A stretch of DNA of 64,000 nt from Actinomadura parmotrematis (lineage in GTDB: Bacteria; Actinomycetota; Actinomycetes; Streptosporangiales; Streptosporangiaceae), in the NCBI RefSeq assembly GCF_019458805.1, contig NZ_JAIBOA010000018.1, positions 99,187-163,186 on the forward strand, given 5' to 3'. The number at the start of each line of letters is the position of its first letter. Position 1 is the first letter of the stretch. Made by a program: the position numbers and the translations under genes. Positions 7,655 to 15,339 of the stretch are shown in pieces. The notes under the pieces are model-generated. The model was not told where the DNA came from. It was given only the letters and a program-made list of their open reading frames with translations, and made no database searches.

Positions 7655-9088
7655 TCAGGCGGCGGGGGCGCCGAACCAGCGCGCCAGCGGGCCGTTCAGG
7701 GACGCCTGGTCGTCGCCGACCCAGGCGATGTGGCCGTCCGGCCGGATCAGGACGGCGGGCGCGTCCAGCTCGTCGCTCCCGTCCACGACGTGGTCGACGC
7801 GGTCGGACCGGCCGCCCGCCGACAGCCCGCCGGACGGGTCGAGCAGCAGCCCGCGGCCCGCGTGCATCAGCCCGTAGAGGCGGCCCCGCTTGAGCTGCAC
7901 GTCCGGCACCCGCCGTCCGACCAGCGGGTGGTCGTCGCCGAGGTCGTAGCGGACGCCCGTCCCGGTGATCTTCTCGGCCAGGTGGCGGCTCACGTCCTCG
8001 AACCGCATCAGCTCCCCGACCAGCCGCCGCACCGACTGCGGGCCCGGCGCGGGGTCCATGAGCTGGAGCTGCGCGCGGGTGTTGTCCAGCACGTCCGCCG
8101 CCGCCGGGTGCCGCTCGGCCTCGTAGCTGTCCAGCAGGCCGTCCGGCGCCCGGCCGCCCACCTCGGCCGCCAGCTTCCAGCCCAGGTTGAACGCGTCGTG
8201 GACGCCCAGGTTGAGGCCCTGCCCGCCGACCGGCGGATGGACGTGCGCGGCGTCCCCGGCGAGCAGCACGCGCCCGGCGCGGTACCGCTCGGCCTGCCGG
8301 GTCGCGTCGCCGAACCGCGACAGCCAGCGCGGCGAGTGGACGCCGAAATCGGTGCCGGCGTACTTGCGGAGCTGCCGCTTGAAGTCCTCCAGCGTCGGCC
8401 GGGCCGCGCGGTCCTCCGACACCCCGTCGGCGGGCACGACGACGCGGTAGTAGCCGGTCCCGTAGGGGCCGAGCCCGAACCGCAGCTGCGTCTTGCGGAC
8501 CTCGGCGACGATCTCGGCGAGCCTCGCCGGCTCCTCGGTCGCCTTCATCTCGCCGAGCAGCGTCTCCAGCCGCGTCGGCTCGCCCGGGAAGCCGATGCCG
8601 AGCAGCTTGCGGACCGTGCTGCGGCCCCCGTCGCACCCGACGACGTACCGCGAGCGGACGCGCTCGCCGTCCGCCAGCACGACCGTCGCGCCCTCGGCGT
8701 CCTGCTCCAGCCCGACCACCTCGCGGCCGCGCCGGATCTCCGCGCCCGCTTCGGCGGCGTGCTCGGCGAGCAGCCGGTCGATCTCCGGCTGCGGGAGGCC
8801 GAGGACGTAGCCGTGCGCGCCGTCCAGCTTCGGCGGCGCCGGCGCCGGGATCGCGGCGAAGAAGCCGCCCGCCGGGTACCGCTCGCCGAGCGCGAGGAAC
8901 CGGTCCAGCAGCCCCCGCTGGTCCATGATCTCGATGCTGCGGGCGTGCAGGCCGAGCGCCCGCACGACCTCGGTCGGCCCGGCCTCCCGCTCCAGCACCA
9001 CCACCCGCACGCCGTGCAGCCGCAGCTCGGCCGCCAGCATCATGCCGGTCGGACCCCCGCCGACGATGGTCACGTCGAAGTCGGACAT
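7655..9088 (-). CDS. FAD-dependent aromatic monooxygenase (PHBH/RdmE-like)
   Basis: A 477-aa flavoprotein hydroxylase. VTIVGGGPTGMMLAAEL (residues 6-22) is the GxGxxG FAD/ADP loop. VGCDGGRSTVRKLLGIGF near residue 155 is the DG motif binding FAD and NADPH. RVLLAGDAAHVHPPVGGQGLNLGVHD near 280 is the GD motif contacting the FAD ribose. The last 120 residues form the thioredoxin-like extension seen in polyketide hydroxylases of this class. It is expected to hydroxylate an aromatic or polyketide-like substrate with NAD(P)H and O2. The ATG at 9088 is preceded by GAGGGGGAG. No polyketide genes are nearby, so catabolism or detoxification is equally likely. Confidence 0.85.
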   Translation of the reverse strand: MSDFDVTIVGGGPTGMMLAAELRLHGVRVVVLEREAGPTEVVRALGLHARSIEIMDQRGLLDRFLALGERYPAGGFFAAIPAPAPPKLDGAHGYVLGLPQPEIDRLLAEHAAEAGAEIRRGREVVGLEQDAEGATVVLADGERVRSRYVVGCDGGRSTVRKLLGIGFPGEPTRLETLLGEMKATEEPARLAEIVAEVRKTQLRFGLGPYGTGYYRVVVPADGVSEDRAARPTLEDFKRQLRKYAGTDFGVHSPRWLSRFGDATRQAERYRAGRVLLAGDAAHVHPPVGGQGLNLGVHDAFNLGWKLAAEVGGRAPDGLLDSYEAERHPAAADVLDNTRAQLQLMDPAPGPQSVRRLVGELMRFEDVSRHLAEKITGTGVRYDLGDDHPLVGRRVPDVQLKRGRLYGLMHAGRGLLLDPSGGLSAGGRSDRVDHVVDGSDELDAPAVLIRPDGHIAWVGDDQASLNGPLARWFGAPAA

Positions 9089-9171
9089 GCGCTCCCCCTC
9101 GGATGGACCAGGACCCGGCCGCCCGCTGTTTCCGCAGGTCCCGGGCTCGGTCCGACGATTGTGCGGCACAC

Positions 9172-9196
9172 CCGGGGGCTTGTGGCAAGCCCCCGG
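9172..9196 (-). terminator. Hairpin downstream of the ECF sigma operon
   Basis: A perfect 11-bp stem (CCGGGGGCTTG with CAAGCCCCCGG) closes a TGG loop, about 45 bases past the 9242 stop on the minus strand. No U-tract follows, as is usual in this GC class. It also lies upstream of the monooxygenase start, so it separates the two units. Confidence 0.5.
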
Positions 9197-9241
9197 ATGC
9201 GCTATAGATTGAAAATGGAGGGAGTGCGCCCTCGCGCCGGC

Positions 9242-10396
9242 TCAGCCGAACGGCAGCGCCGCCGGCGCCCGCGTCCGCCCCTCGCTCCAGCCCGACGAGC
9301 GGATCAGCACGTAGTCGATGACGAACCCCGGCCGCCGCCCCGCGTACGGGCCGCCCGCCACGGTCAGCTCCTCCTCGTCGGCCAGCAGCGCCCCCGTCCG
9401 CTCGTCCAGGACGAGCACCTTGCGGGACCGGTAAGCGCCCCGGTCCGCCGCCGGCGTCCCGAACTCGCCGGTGACCTCGACGGGCCGGTCGGCGGTGGCG
9501 AGCGCGATCCCGCGGCGGCCGAGCGGGTCGGTGACCCGGCCGATCGCGTGCACGCCCGGCTGGGCGGCCACCGCCCGGATCAGGCCCGCGCGGACCTTCG
9601 GCGGCAGCGGCTGCTGCGCCAGCAGCCCCGACGCCCGCGCCAGCGCGAAGACGCCGGGAGCGGCCGCGTCCCCGCTGCTCGGCATGCCCGCCGCCCGCTG
9701 CAAGCGCGCGCGCTCGGCGGCGTCCGCGCCGAAGAACCTCGCGGCGAGCGCGGCCGGATCGGTCGGGAGCCTGCGCAGGTCGTCGGCCGTCGCGCCGCCG
9801 TCCAGGAACCCGCCGCCGCCCTGGGCGTCGGGGGACTTCGCCCGCCACGGCGTCGCCTTCGTCGTGTAGGTGCCGTAGTGGTCGCCCGACCAGACGCGGA
9901 AGGTCTTCGGCGACCCGGCCTTGCGCCACAGCGCCGCGTCCTGCGCGGACGCGGGGCGCGCCGGCAGGGTCCGCTCGTGGTACGTCTCGCCCATCCCGCG
10001 CCGCGCGCCCCGCAGGCTGAACGTCTCCCCGGCGGCCGCGGTGATCGCGTACGCGCCGGACGGCGCTCGCACGATGTAGGACTGGGCCTCGACCTGGTCG
10101 ACGTGCCAGTAGTTCCCGGACGGCTGCGCCGCCGCCCGGTCTGCGGCGGCGAGGACGGCCGCGCGCCCGTCCAGAGTCAGCGGCGCGCTCTTTTCGGGGA
10201 CGCCGCCGCTCCCGGTGGCCGCGACCGCGACGGCCGCCGCCGTCCCGGCGGAGGCGAGCCCGGCCAGCCCGATCCACAGCCGGGGGAGCGGGCGTCGCGG
10301 CGGGTCGTCCACCAGCGCCCGCGCGCGCGCCACGGCCCGCGCCGTCGGTGGGGCGGGCTCGGGGTAGCGGTCCTTGACCATCTGCAGCTCATCCAT
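9242..10396 (-). CDS. CU044_5270 family protein, probable anti-sigma partner
   Basis: A 384-aa single-pass protein. Residues 1-45 are a short cytoplasmic domain (YPEPAPPTARAVARARALVDD). A membrane helix follows at about 46-62 (GLAGLASAGTAAAVAVAA), then a large extracytoplasmic domain. Motifs there include NYWHVDQVEAQSYIVRAPSG, KTFRVWSGDHYGTYTT and the C-terminal PGFVIDYVLIRSSGW. This pattern is that of the CU044_5270 family, regularly encoded directly after ECF sigma genes. Its start overlaps the sigma stop by 8 bases, so the two are co-translated. The short inner domain is where sigma binding would be expected. That role is inferred from context. Confidence 0.8.
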   Translation of the reverse strand: MDELQMVKDRYPEPAPPTARAVARARALVDDPPRRPLPRLWIGLAGLASAGTAAAVAVAATGSGGVPEKSAPLTLDGRAAVLAAADRAAAQPSGNYWHVDQVEAQSYIVRAPSGAYAITAAAGETFSLRGARRGMGETYHERTLPARPASAQDAALWRKAGSPKTFRVWSGDHYGTYTTKATPWRAKSPDAQGGGGFLDGGATADDLRRLPTDPAALAARFFGADAAERARLQRAAGMPSSGDAAAPGVFALARASGLLAQQPLPPKVRAGLIRAVAAQPGVHAIGRVTDPLGRRGIALATADRPVEVTGEFGTPAADRGAYRSRKVLVLDERTGALLADEEELTVAGGPYAGRRPGFVIDYVLIRSSGWSEGRTRAPAALPFG

Positions 10397-10946
10397 GCTG
10401 TTCCTCCAAAGCGAGCATCGGATTGGTCCCGCCCAGCGCCTTGCGCAGCGCGGCCCGCGCCCGGCTCAGCCGGGAGCCGACCGTGCCGTAGGAGATCCCC
10501 AGCGCCGCCGCGATCTCCTCGTGGGTGAGCTCGGCGAGCGCGACGAGCAGCAGCACGTCGCGCTGCCCGCGCGGCAGCGCCGCGATCGCCTCGTCGAGCC
10601 GGCCGCGCAGCCCCTCGGCGCTGACGCGCGCGTCCACCAGCTCCAGGGGCTCGCCGGTGTCGCGCCCCTGCGCGATCCGCGCGCGGGCCCGCAGCGCCCG
10701 CGTCTCGGACCGGCGGTGCCGGCCGACGACGTTCGTCGCGATCCCGAACAGCCAGACGCGGACGTCGGCGCGCGCCGGGTCGTAGCGGCGCCGGTGCCGG
10801 AACGCCTCCAGGAACGTCTGCGCCGCGACGTCGTCGGCGGCGTCCGGCCCGAGCCGCCGGGCGGCGTACCGGTGGATCTCGGCGAAGTGCGCGTCGAAGA
10901 CCTCGTCGAACCGGTCGGCGGGATGGGGCGGGGGATCCCCGGTCAT
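10389..10946 (-). CDS. ECF RNA polymerase sigma factor
   Basis: A 185-aa sigma factor with region 2 (FDAHFAEIHRYAARRLGPDAADDVAAQTFLEAF, residues 15-48, then VRVWLFGIATNVVGRHRR) and region 4 (LPRGQRDVLLLVALAELTHEEIAAALGISYGTVGSRLSRARAALR, about 122-168). There is no region 1 or 3, as normal for ECF sigmas. The stop overlaps the CU044_5270 gene, implying a sigma/membrane-partner module responding to an envelope signal. Autoregulation is usual in such modules, but no promoter motif can be assigned here. It is divergent from the GNAT gene at 11076. Confidence 0.9.
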   Translation of the reverse strand: MTGDPPPHPADRFDEVFDAHFAEIHRYAARRLGPDAADDVAAQTFLEAFRHRRRYDPARADVRVWLFGIATNVVGRHRRSETRALRARARIAQGRDTGEPLELVDARVSAEGLRGRLDEAIAALPRGQRDVLLLVALAELTHEEIAAALGISYGTVGSRLSRARAALRKALGGTNPMLALEEQHG

Positions 10947-11075
10947 GTGGTGCCCTTCGTGGCGTGGACGGCGGTCACCCGGATATCAACCGCACCCCGG
11001 CGCCGCTTTCCGCGGCTCCGCGCCGCCCGGATAGCATCCACCTCGCCCGGACCCGCACGACCTGGAAGGAAACGC

Positions 11076-11753
11076 ATGGCGGCCGTACTCGACGACCCCG
11101 TGGGCGCGTCCCTCGACGGCCGCCACGCCCACCTCGCCCGCCGCGTCGGCCGCGCCGCCACCTACCTGCCGGACGTCTCGACCTTCGCGACCGTGCCGCC
11201 CGACCCGGACGCGGCCGCCTGGAACGACCTCGCCCGCCTCCTCGGCCGCGGCGCCCTGGCCGACCTGTTCAGCAGCCCGGCGACCCCGCCGCCGGACTGG
11301 GAGCCGGTCTTCACCCTCGACGGCTTCCAGCTCCTCTGGCCCGAGGACCACCCCGCCGCGGCCGCCCCCGAGGCGGTGGAGCTGGGCGCCGCCGACGTCC
11401 CGGAGATGCTCGACCTGGCCGCCCGCACCCGTCCGGGCCCGTTCTGGCCCCGCACCCGCGAGATGGGCACCTACCTGGGCGTCCGCGAGAACGGCACGCT
11501 GGTCGCGATGGCCGGCGAGCGCCTCCGCCCGCCGGGCTGGACGGAGATCAGCGCCGTCTGCACCCTCCCCGAGGCCCGCGGCCGCGGCCACGCCGCCCGC
11601 CTGGTCACCACCCTCGCCGCCCGCATCCTGGCCCGCGGCGACCGCCCCTTCCTGCACGTCGCCGAGAAGAACACCACCGCCCTGTCCCTCTACGAACGCC
11701 TCGGCTTCGAGATCCGCCGCCCCGTCACCTTCCGAGGCTTCCGCATCCCGTAG
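11076..11753 (+). CDS. GNAT family N-acetyltransferase
   Basis: A 225-aa protein; the ATG at 11076 follows GGAAGGA at a good distance. The C-terminal 110 residues form a GNAT fold: GTYLGVRENGTLVAMAGERL (strands 2-3), ISAVCTLPEARGRGHAARLVTTLAARI with the acetyl-CoA pyrophosphate loop RGRGHA (motif A), and PFLHVAEKNTTALSLYERLGFEIRR (motif B). The N-terminal 100 residues are a separate domain as in FR47-like members. It would transfer an acetyl group from acetyl-CoA to a small-molecule amine or peptide. The substrate is unknown. It stands alone between the sigma operon and the SMI1 gene. Confidence 0.85.
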   Translation: MAAVLDDPVGASLDGRHAHLARRVGRAATYLPDVSTFATVPPDPDAAAWNDLARLLGRGALADLFSSPATPPPDWEPVFTLDGFQLLWPEDHPAAAAPEAVELGAADVPEMLDLAARTRPGPFWPRTREMGTYLGVRENGTLVAMAGERLRPPGWTEISAVCTLPEARGRGHAARLVTTLAARILARGDRPFLHVAEKNTTALSLYERLGFEIRRPVTFRGFRIP

Positions 11754-11806
11754 GGCCGAGGCGAAACCGTTCGATGGAACGGCCCGCGCACGGGCATGAT
11801 CGGCAC

Positions 11807-13003
11807 ATGCCGCGCAAGTTCCCGCGGCGACGGAACCGGCCCGCCCCCGCCCCACCGCCGCCCCCGCCCCTGACGGAGTCCGAGGTCGTCGAAGCCGAGC
11901 GCGACCTCGGCATCGCCTTCCCGCCCGAGTACCGCGAGTACCTGCTGAACGTCAGCGCGGGCGGCGAGGTGGAGACGCTGTACCGCAGCTCGGAAGGCTG
12001 GCGCTGGCAGGGCCGGTACAACCGTGGCACGGAACTTCAGGAGCCCTTCCCGCACCCTGATTCGTGGGCGGAGTACGAACTGGAGCTGTTCGATCGCCAC
12101 CCCGAACCAGAGGACTTTCCCAGTACGGAGGCGTTCGAGGCCGCCTGCGAGTCCTGGAGACAGGAGGCGTGGGCCTTCGAGCTGTGGCAGGTGGCGGGCA
12201 CGTTCGTGGCCCGCAGCCACGGCTGCACCTTCAACACCCGCATGGCCGTCTCCGGGCCGCTGGCCGGCACCATGTGGTGGGAGGACCTGGGCTGCGCCGG
12301 CGAGATCGTTCCGCTCTCCCTGGACTACTCCACCGACCCGCCCCTCCCGATGACCTTCCGCGAATGGCTCGACCCACGGGGCGGACTCATGGGCGCTGAA
12401 GCGCCCATGGCCGCCGCTGCCCTGACCGCCCCACCGCCCATGACCACCCGGTCGCCCTCCGTTGACTTGCGGCGTGTTGCGCAATGGAAGCGCTCCCATT
12501 GCGCAACACGCCGCAAGTCAACGGGTGCTGACCAAATGGTCACCACTAGTGACTGTTGCAGTCTGTGGCATCGGGCCTATCGGCGCGGCGGAGGGCGGCG
12601 CGCCCTGGATCCATGTGGTTGCCGTACGTCGGTGCGCCGGTCGCCCTGCTCGTGGCCTACGGCCTCTTCGCGGACCGGCGCGCGCGGCGCCGGCGGCGCG
12701 GCTTCCGCGACGGCGCGGAGGTGTCGCAGCAGGTTCGCGAGACCCTCCGGGACATGCGCGCCTGGGATCGCGGCAGCCCCGGGCACCGCCGTCCGCCTCT
12801 TCCTCTCCGAGGCCGGCCCCGTGGTCGAGGTGCGGGACCGGAGCGAGAAGCCGCCCGTCGTCCAGCCGCTCCGCCTGCACGGCGCCAGCGGGCGGGGGCT
12901 GGCGATGGTCCAGATGATCGCGGCGGCATGGGGCTGCAACCCGCTCGCCTCCGGCGGCAAGGCCGTCTACGCCGTCCTCCGCACCGACTACGCGTCGTCG
13001 TGA
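11807..13003 (+). CDS. SMI1/KNR4-domain protein with read-through C-terminal extension
   Basis: From ATG 11807 the frame stays open for 398 codons. Residues 1-23 are a basic, proline-rich leader. Residues 24-195 look like an SMI1/KNR4 domain: LTESEVVEAERDLGIAFPPEYREYLL, then GTELQEPFPHP and a closing PLPMTFREWLDPRGG. SMI1/KNR4 proteins in bacteria are often immunity or regulatory proteins. The natural domain ends near base 12385. The frame then passes through the 104-bp palindrome at 12440-12543, about 80 codons of arginine/serine-rich sequence that looks non-coding, and finally 74 codons of an anti-sigma-type ATPase remnant. The element insertion probably removed the native stop. Whether the long product accumulates is unknown. 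Confidence 0.6.
   Translation: MPRKFPRRRNRPAPAPPPPPPLTESEVVEAERDLGIAFPPEYREYLLNVSAGGEVETLYRSSEGWRWQGRYNRGTELQEPFPHPDSWAEYELELFDRHPEPEDFPSTEAFEAACESWRQEAWAFELWQVAGTFVARSHGCTFNTRMAVSGPLAGTMWWEDLGCAGEIVPLSLDYSTDPPLPMTFREWLDPRGGLMGAEAPMAAAALTAPPPMTTRSPSVDLRRVAQWKRSHCATRRKSTGADQMVTTSDCCSLWHRAYRRGGGRRALDPCGCRTSVRRSPCSWPTASSRTGARGAGGAASATARRCRSRFARPSGTCAPGIAAAPGTAVRLFLSEAGPVVEVRDRSEKPPVVQPLRLHGASGRGLAMVQMIAAAWGCNPLASGGKAVYAVLRTDYASS
12440..12543. repeat. 104-bp palindromic element, copy 1
   Basis: A long inverted repeat centred on an 8-base loop at 12488-12495. The inner arms (12459-12487 and 12496-12524) pair perfectly over 29 bases. The outer arms (12441-12453 and 12530-12542) pair with a three-base mismatch block. 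A second element of exactly the same length and plan lies at 32771-32874, with different but internally complementary bases. The conserved core of each left arm is TGCGGCGTGTTG. It has the form of a miniature mobile element or a structured terminator-like repeat. It is inserted in the 3' part of the SMI1 frame. Confidence 0.85.
12613..13003 (+). pseudogene. Anti-sigma-type ATPase (HATPase_c) remnant, frame-disrupted
   Basis: From about 12782 to the stop at 13003 the frame encodes the second half of a GHKL ATPase domain of the RsbW/AbaA kind: VRLFLSEAGPVVEVRDRS, then the glycine box GASGRGLAMVQMIAAAWG and GGKAVYAVLRTDY. The N box with the SELVTNAL motif and the preceding strand are missing. 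Just upstream, in another frame from ATG 12613, lies MWLPYVGAPVALLVAYGLF, a membrane helix followed by a basic linker. That piece could be an unrelated small gene or a fused front end. Either a deletion or a frameshift near 12780 separates the two. Its last 16 bases overlap the convergent gene 12988-13497. Confidence 0.6.
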
Positions 13004-13497
13004 CGCTCCCGGACGCTGTCGGGGACCGACGCGCGCAGGCGGCCGACCGCGCGGACGATCTCATCTCGGCGCTGGCCCGACTTCACCCAGGCGGGCAGCT
13101 TGGCCAGCATGCTCTGGGCGTAGGGACCGCGCTCGCGGAGGCGGGCCGCGACGTAGTCCTCCAGCAAGGCCAGGTGATCGAGGTTGTAGGCCCACAGTTC
13201 GTGGCCGCGGCACGGGGCCCGCAACCACAGGGGGAGCCGGAAGTACGGGTCCACCGGCGCCCCGATCACGAGAGGGGCCGAGTCCGTTTCCCTGAACAGC
13301 CCGCATCCCGGGCAGTGCAGACGGCGCGGGTACCGGGTGACCCTGTCGATCCACAGACGCTCCGAGGCATCCGGACGGACCAGCACGACCGCGCAGCCGC
13401 CGCAACCCGGGCACCGCACGAGCACCCGTTCGGTGAACGCGTACACCCGGGTGCCGGGGTCGCGGAACCGCTCGGCGCCTCGGCTCTTCTCACGCAT
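12988..13497 (-). CDS. Zinc-ribbon protein of unknown function
   Basis: A 169-aa protein from ATG 13497. Two CPGCG knuckles (residues 29-33, VRCPGCGGCAVVLVR, and 62-66, LHCPGCGLFRET) would together hold one zinc ion. The second half is well-structured with aromatic residues (DPYFRLPLWLRAPCRGHELWAYNLDHLALLEDYVAARL). It ends in helices with KLPAWVKSGQRRDEIVRAVGRLR. TFIIB-type zinc ribbon domains fused to such tails occur as stand-alone proteins in many bacteria with no assigned role. The 3' end overlaps the ATPase remnant on the other strand. Function unknown. Confidence 0.65.
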   Translation of the reverse strand: MREKSRGAERFRDPGTRVYAFTERVLVRCPGCGGCAVVLVRPDASERLWIDRVTRYPRRLHCPGCGLFRETDSAPLVIGAPVDPYFRLPLWLRAPCRGHELWAYNLDHLALLEDYVAARLRERGPYAQSMLAKLPAWVKSGQRRDEIVRAVGRLRASVPDSVRERHDDA

Positions 13498-13571
13498 GGC
13501 AGGACGCTATCCACCGCCTCCGGGCCAGAACACCCCATTTCCGGCCCGAAAAGAGGGGACGGGCGGGCGCG

Positions 13572-15272
13572 TCAGCCCGCCAGCAGCTCCGCCAGGCGGG
13601 ACGGGACGTCGGCGAGGGCCACCTTCTCCGTCTCGCCCGTCGCGCGGGAGGTGATCTCCAGGGTGCCCTCCGCCAGGCCCCGCTTGCCGACCGTCACCCG
13701 GTAGGGGATCCCGGTCAGCTCGACGTCGCGGAACTTGACGCCCGCGCGCTCCGCGCGGTCGTCGACGATGACGTCCACGCCCGCCGCGACCAGCGCCCCG
13801 TACAGGTCGAACGCCGCCCGCTCCACCGCCTCGTCGCCCGCCTGCGCGATCACGACGGCGACGGTGAACGGGGCGACGGCGAGGGGCCAGACGATGCCGC
13901 GGTCGTCGTGGTGGGTCTCCACGATCGCCGCGAGCGCCCGCTCGATCCCGATGCCGTAGCTGCCCATGATCAGCGGGACGCGGCGGCCGTCCGGGTCCAG
14001 CACCTCCGCCCCGAGCGCCCGCGCGTACCGGTCGCCGAGCTTGAAGATGTGCCCGACCTCGATCGCGTTCTCCACGACGAGGGGCTCCCCGCAGCGCGGG
14101 CACGGCTCGCCCGCCGCGGCCTCGCGCAGGTCCGTCCACGTCCCGACGGCGATGTCGCGCTCGACGTCGACGCCCCGCAGGTGGACGTCGTCGCGGTTGG
14201 CGCCGGTGAACATGTCGCGCCGCCCGCGCAGCGCCTCGTCGGCGAGGACCGGCAGGTCCGCGACGCCGACGGCGCCGAGGCTGCCCGGCAGGGCGCCCAG
14301 CGCCTCCCGGATCTCGTCCGGCGCCGCCGGGCGGATCTCCACGGCGCCCGTCGCGTCCGCGAGCTTCTGCTCGTTCAGCGCGTGGTCGCCGCGCATCAGG
14401 ACGAGCGTCGGCGCCCCGTCCAGGACGTACACGAGCGTCTTGACCTGGCGTTCGGCCGGCGCCCCGAACCCCGTCGCCAGGTCCTCGATCGTCCGGACGC
14501 CCGGGGTGCCGAACGCCTCGGGCGCGGGCAGCCCCGGACCGTCCTCCACCACCGCGAGCGCGGACGTCGCCCGCTCGATGTTGGCCGCGTACCCGCAGGC
14601 CGGCGACCGGACGAGGAGGTCCTCGCCGATCTCGGCGGGACACATGAACTCCGTCGAGTCCGACCCGCCCATCGTGCCGTTGGACGCCTCCACCGGCAGC
14701 GCCGCGAGCCCCAGCCGCTCGAAGACCCGCTGGTAGGCGACCTGGAAGGCGTCGAAGGAGGCGTCCAGCCCGGCCTGGTCGACGGCGAAGCTGTAGGCGT
14801 CCTTCATGGTGAACTCGCGGACCCGCAGCAGGCCGCTCTTCGGCCGCGGCTCGTCGCGGAACTTGGTCTGGAACTGGTACCAGTGCTGCGGGAGCTGCTT
14901 GTAGGACGCCAGCTCGCGCGCCACCGTCGCGAAGATCTCCTCGTGGGTGACGCCGAGGGCGAGGTCGGCGCCCCTGCGGTCGCGCAGCCGGAACATCTCC
15001 GCGCCGATCGACTCCCAGCGCCCCGACCGCCGCCACGGCTCGGCCGGGTGCAGCGCCGGCAGCAGCATCTCCTGGCCGCCGATCGCGTCCATCTCCGCCC
15101 GCACCACGTCGATGATCTTCGCGCGGACGCGGACGGCGAGCGGCAGCAGCGAGTAGTGCCCGGCGGTGAGGCGGCGGACGTACCCGGCGCGGAGCAGCAG
15201 GCGGTGGCTCGCCGCGTCGGCCTCGGCGGGGTCGTCCCGCAGGGTCGGGATGAACATCTGGGACCAGCGCAT
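13572..15272 (-). CDS. proS: Proline--tRNA ligase, bacterial type with editing domain
   Basis: A 566-aa class II synthetase. Motif 1 region GGQEMLLPALHPAEPWRRSGRW, motif 2 FRDEPRPKSGLLRVREFTMKDAYSF and motif 3 GSYGIGIERALAAIVE are all present. Between motifs 2 and 3, roughly residues 230-390, sits the YbaK-like insertion that clears mischarged Ala-tRNAPro. The C-terminal anticodon domain ends VTVGKRGLAEGTLEITSRATGE. It charges tRNAPro with proline in the cytoplasm. The ATG at 15272 follows TATCTT by six bases without a Shine-Dalgarno, so the mRNA is probably leaderless. It is divergent from a second, eukaryote/archaeal-type ProRS. Confidence 0.95.
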   Translation of the reverse strand: MRWSQMFIPTLRDDPAEADAASHRLLLRAGYVRRLTAGHYSLLPLAVRVRAKIIDVVRAEMDAIGGQEMLLPALHPAEPWRRSGRWESIGAEMFRLRDRRGADLALGVTHEEIFATVARELASYKQLPQHWYQFQTKFRDEPRPKSGLLRVREFTMKDAYSFAVDQAGLDASFDAFQVAYQRVFERLGLAALPVEASNGTMGGSDSTEFMCPAEIGEDLLVRSPACGYAANIERATSALAVVEDGPGLPAPEAFGTPGVRTIEDLATGFGAPAERQVKTLVYVLDGAPTLVLMRGDHALNEQKLADATGAVEIRPAAPDEIREALGALPGSLGAVGVADLPVLADEALRGRRDMFTGANRDDVHLRGVDVERDIAVGTWTDLREAAAGEPCPRCGEPLVVENAIEVGHIFKLGDRYARALGAEVLDPDGRRVPLIMGSYGIGIERALAAIVETHHDDRGIVWPLAVAPFTVAVVIAQAGDEAVERAAFDLYGALVAAGVDVIVDDRAERAGVKFRDVELTGIPYRVTVGKRGLAEGTLEITSRATGETEKVALADVPSRLAELLAG

Positions 15273-15339
15273 TCACGGAAGATACCGGCCGCACCGTAAA
15301 AGGACCGGCGCATTATCGGGTGCCGCTACCCTCGTGTGC
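15273..15339. promoter_or_regulatory. Divergent leaderless promoters of two ProRS genes
   Basis: On the minus strand TATCTT (15279-15284) lies six bases before the proS ATG. On the plus strand TACCCT (15327-15332) lies seven bases before the GTG of the second gene. Neither gene has a ribosome site. The shared space is only 67 bases, so the two -35 regions must overlap around 15300-15310, and transcription from one side may hinder the other. No T-box or other riboswitch could fit. Confidence 0.55.

Noticed and set aside
337..9088. Glycosyltransferases, epimerase and FAD monooxygenase as a natural-product gene cluster
   Set aside because: No polyketide, peptide or terpene synthase is present, and unrelated genes and an IS scar lie between them; the hydroxylase stands alone.
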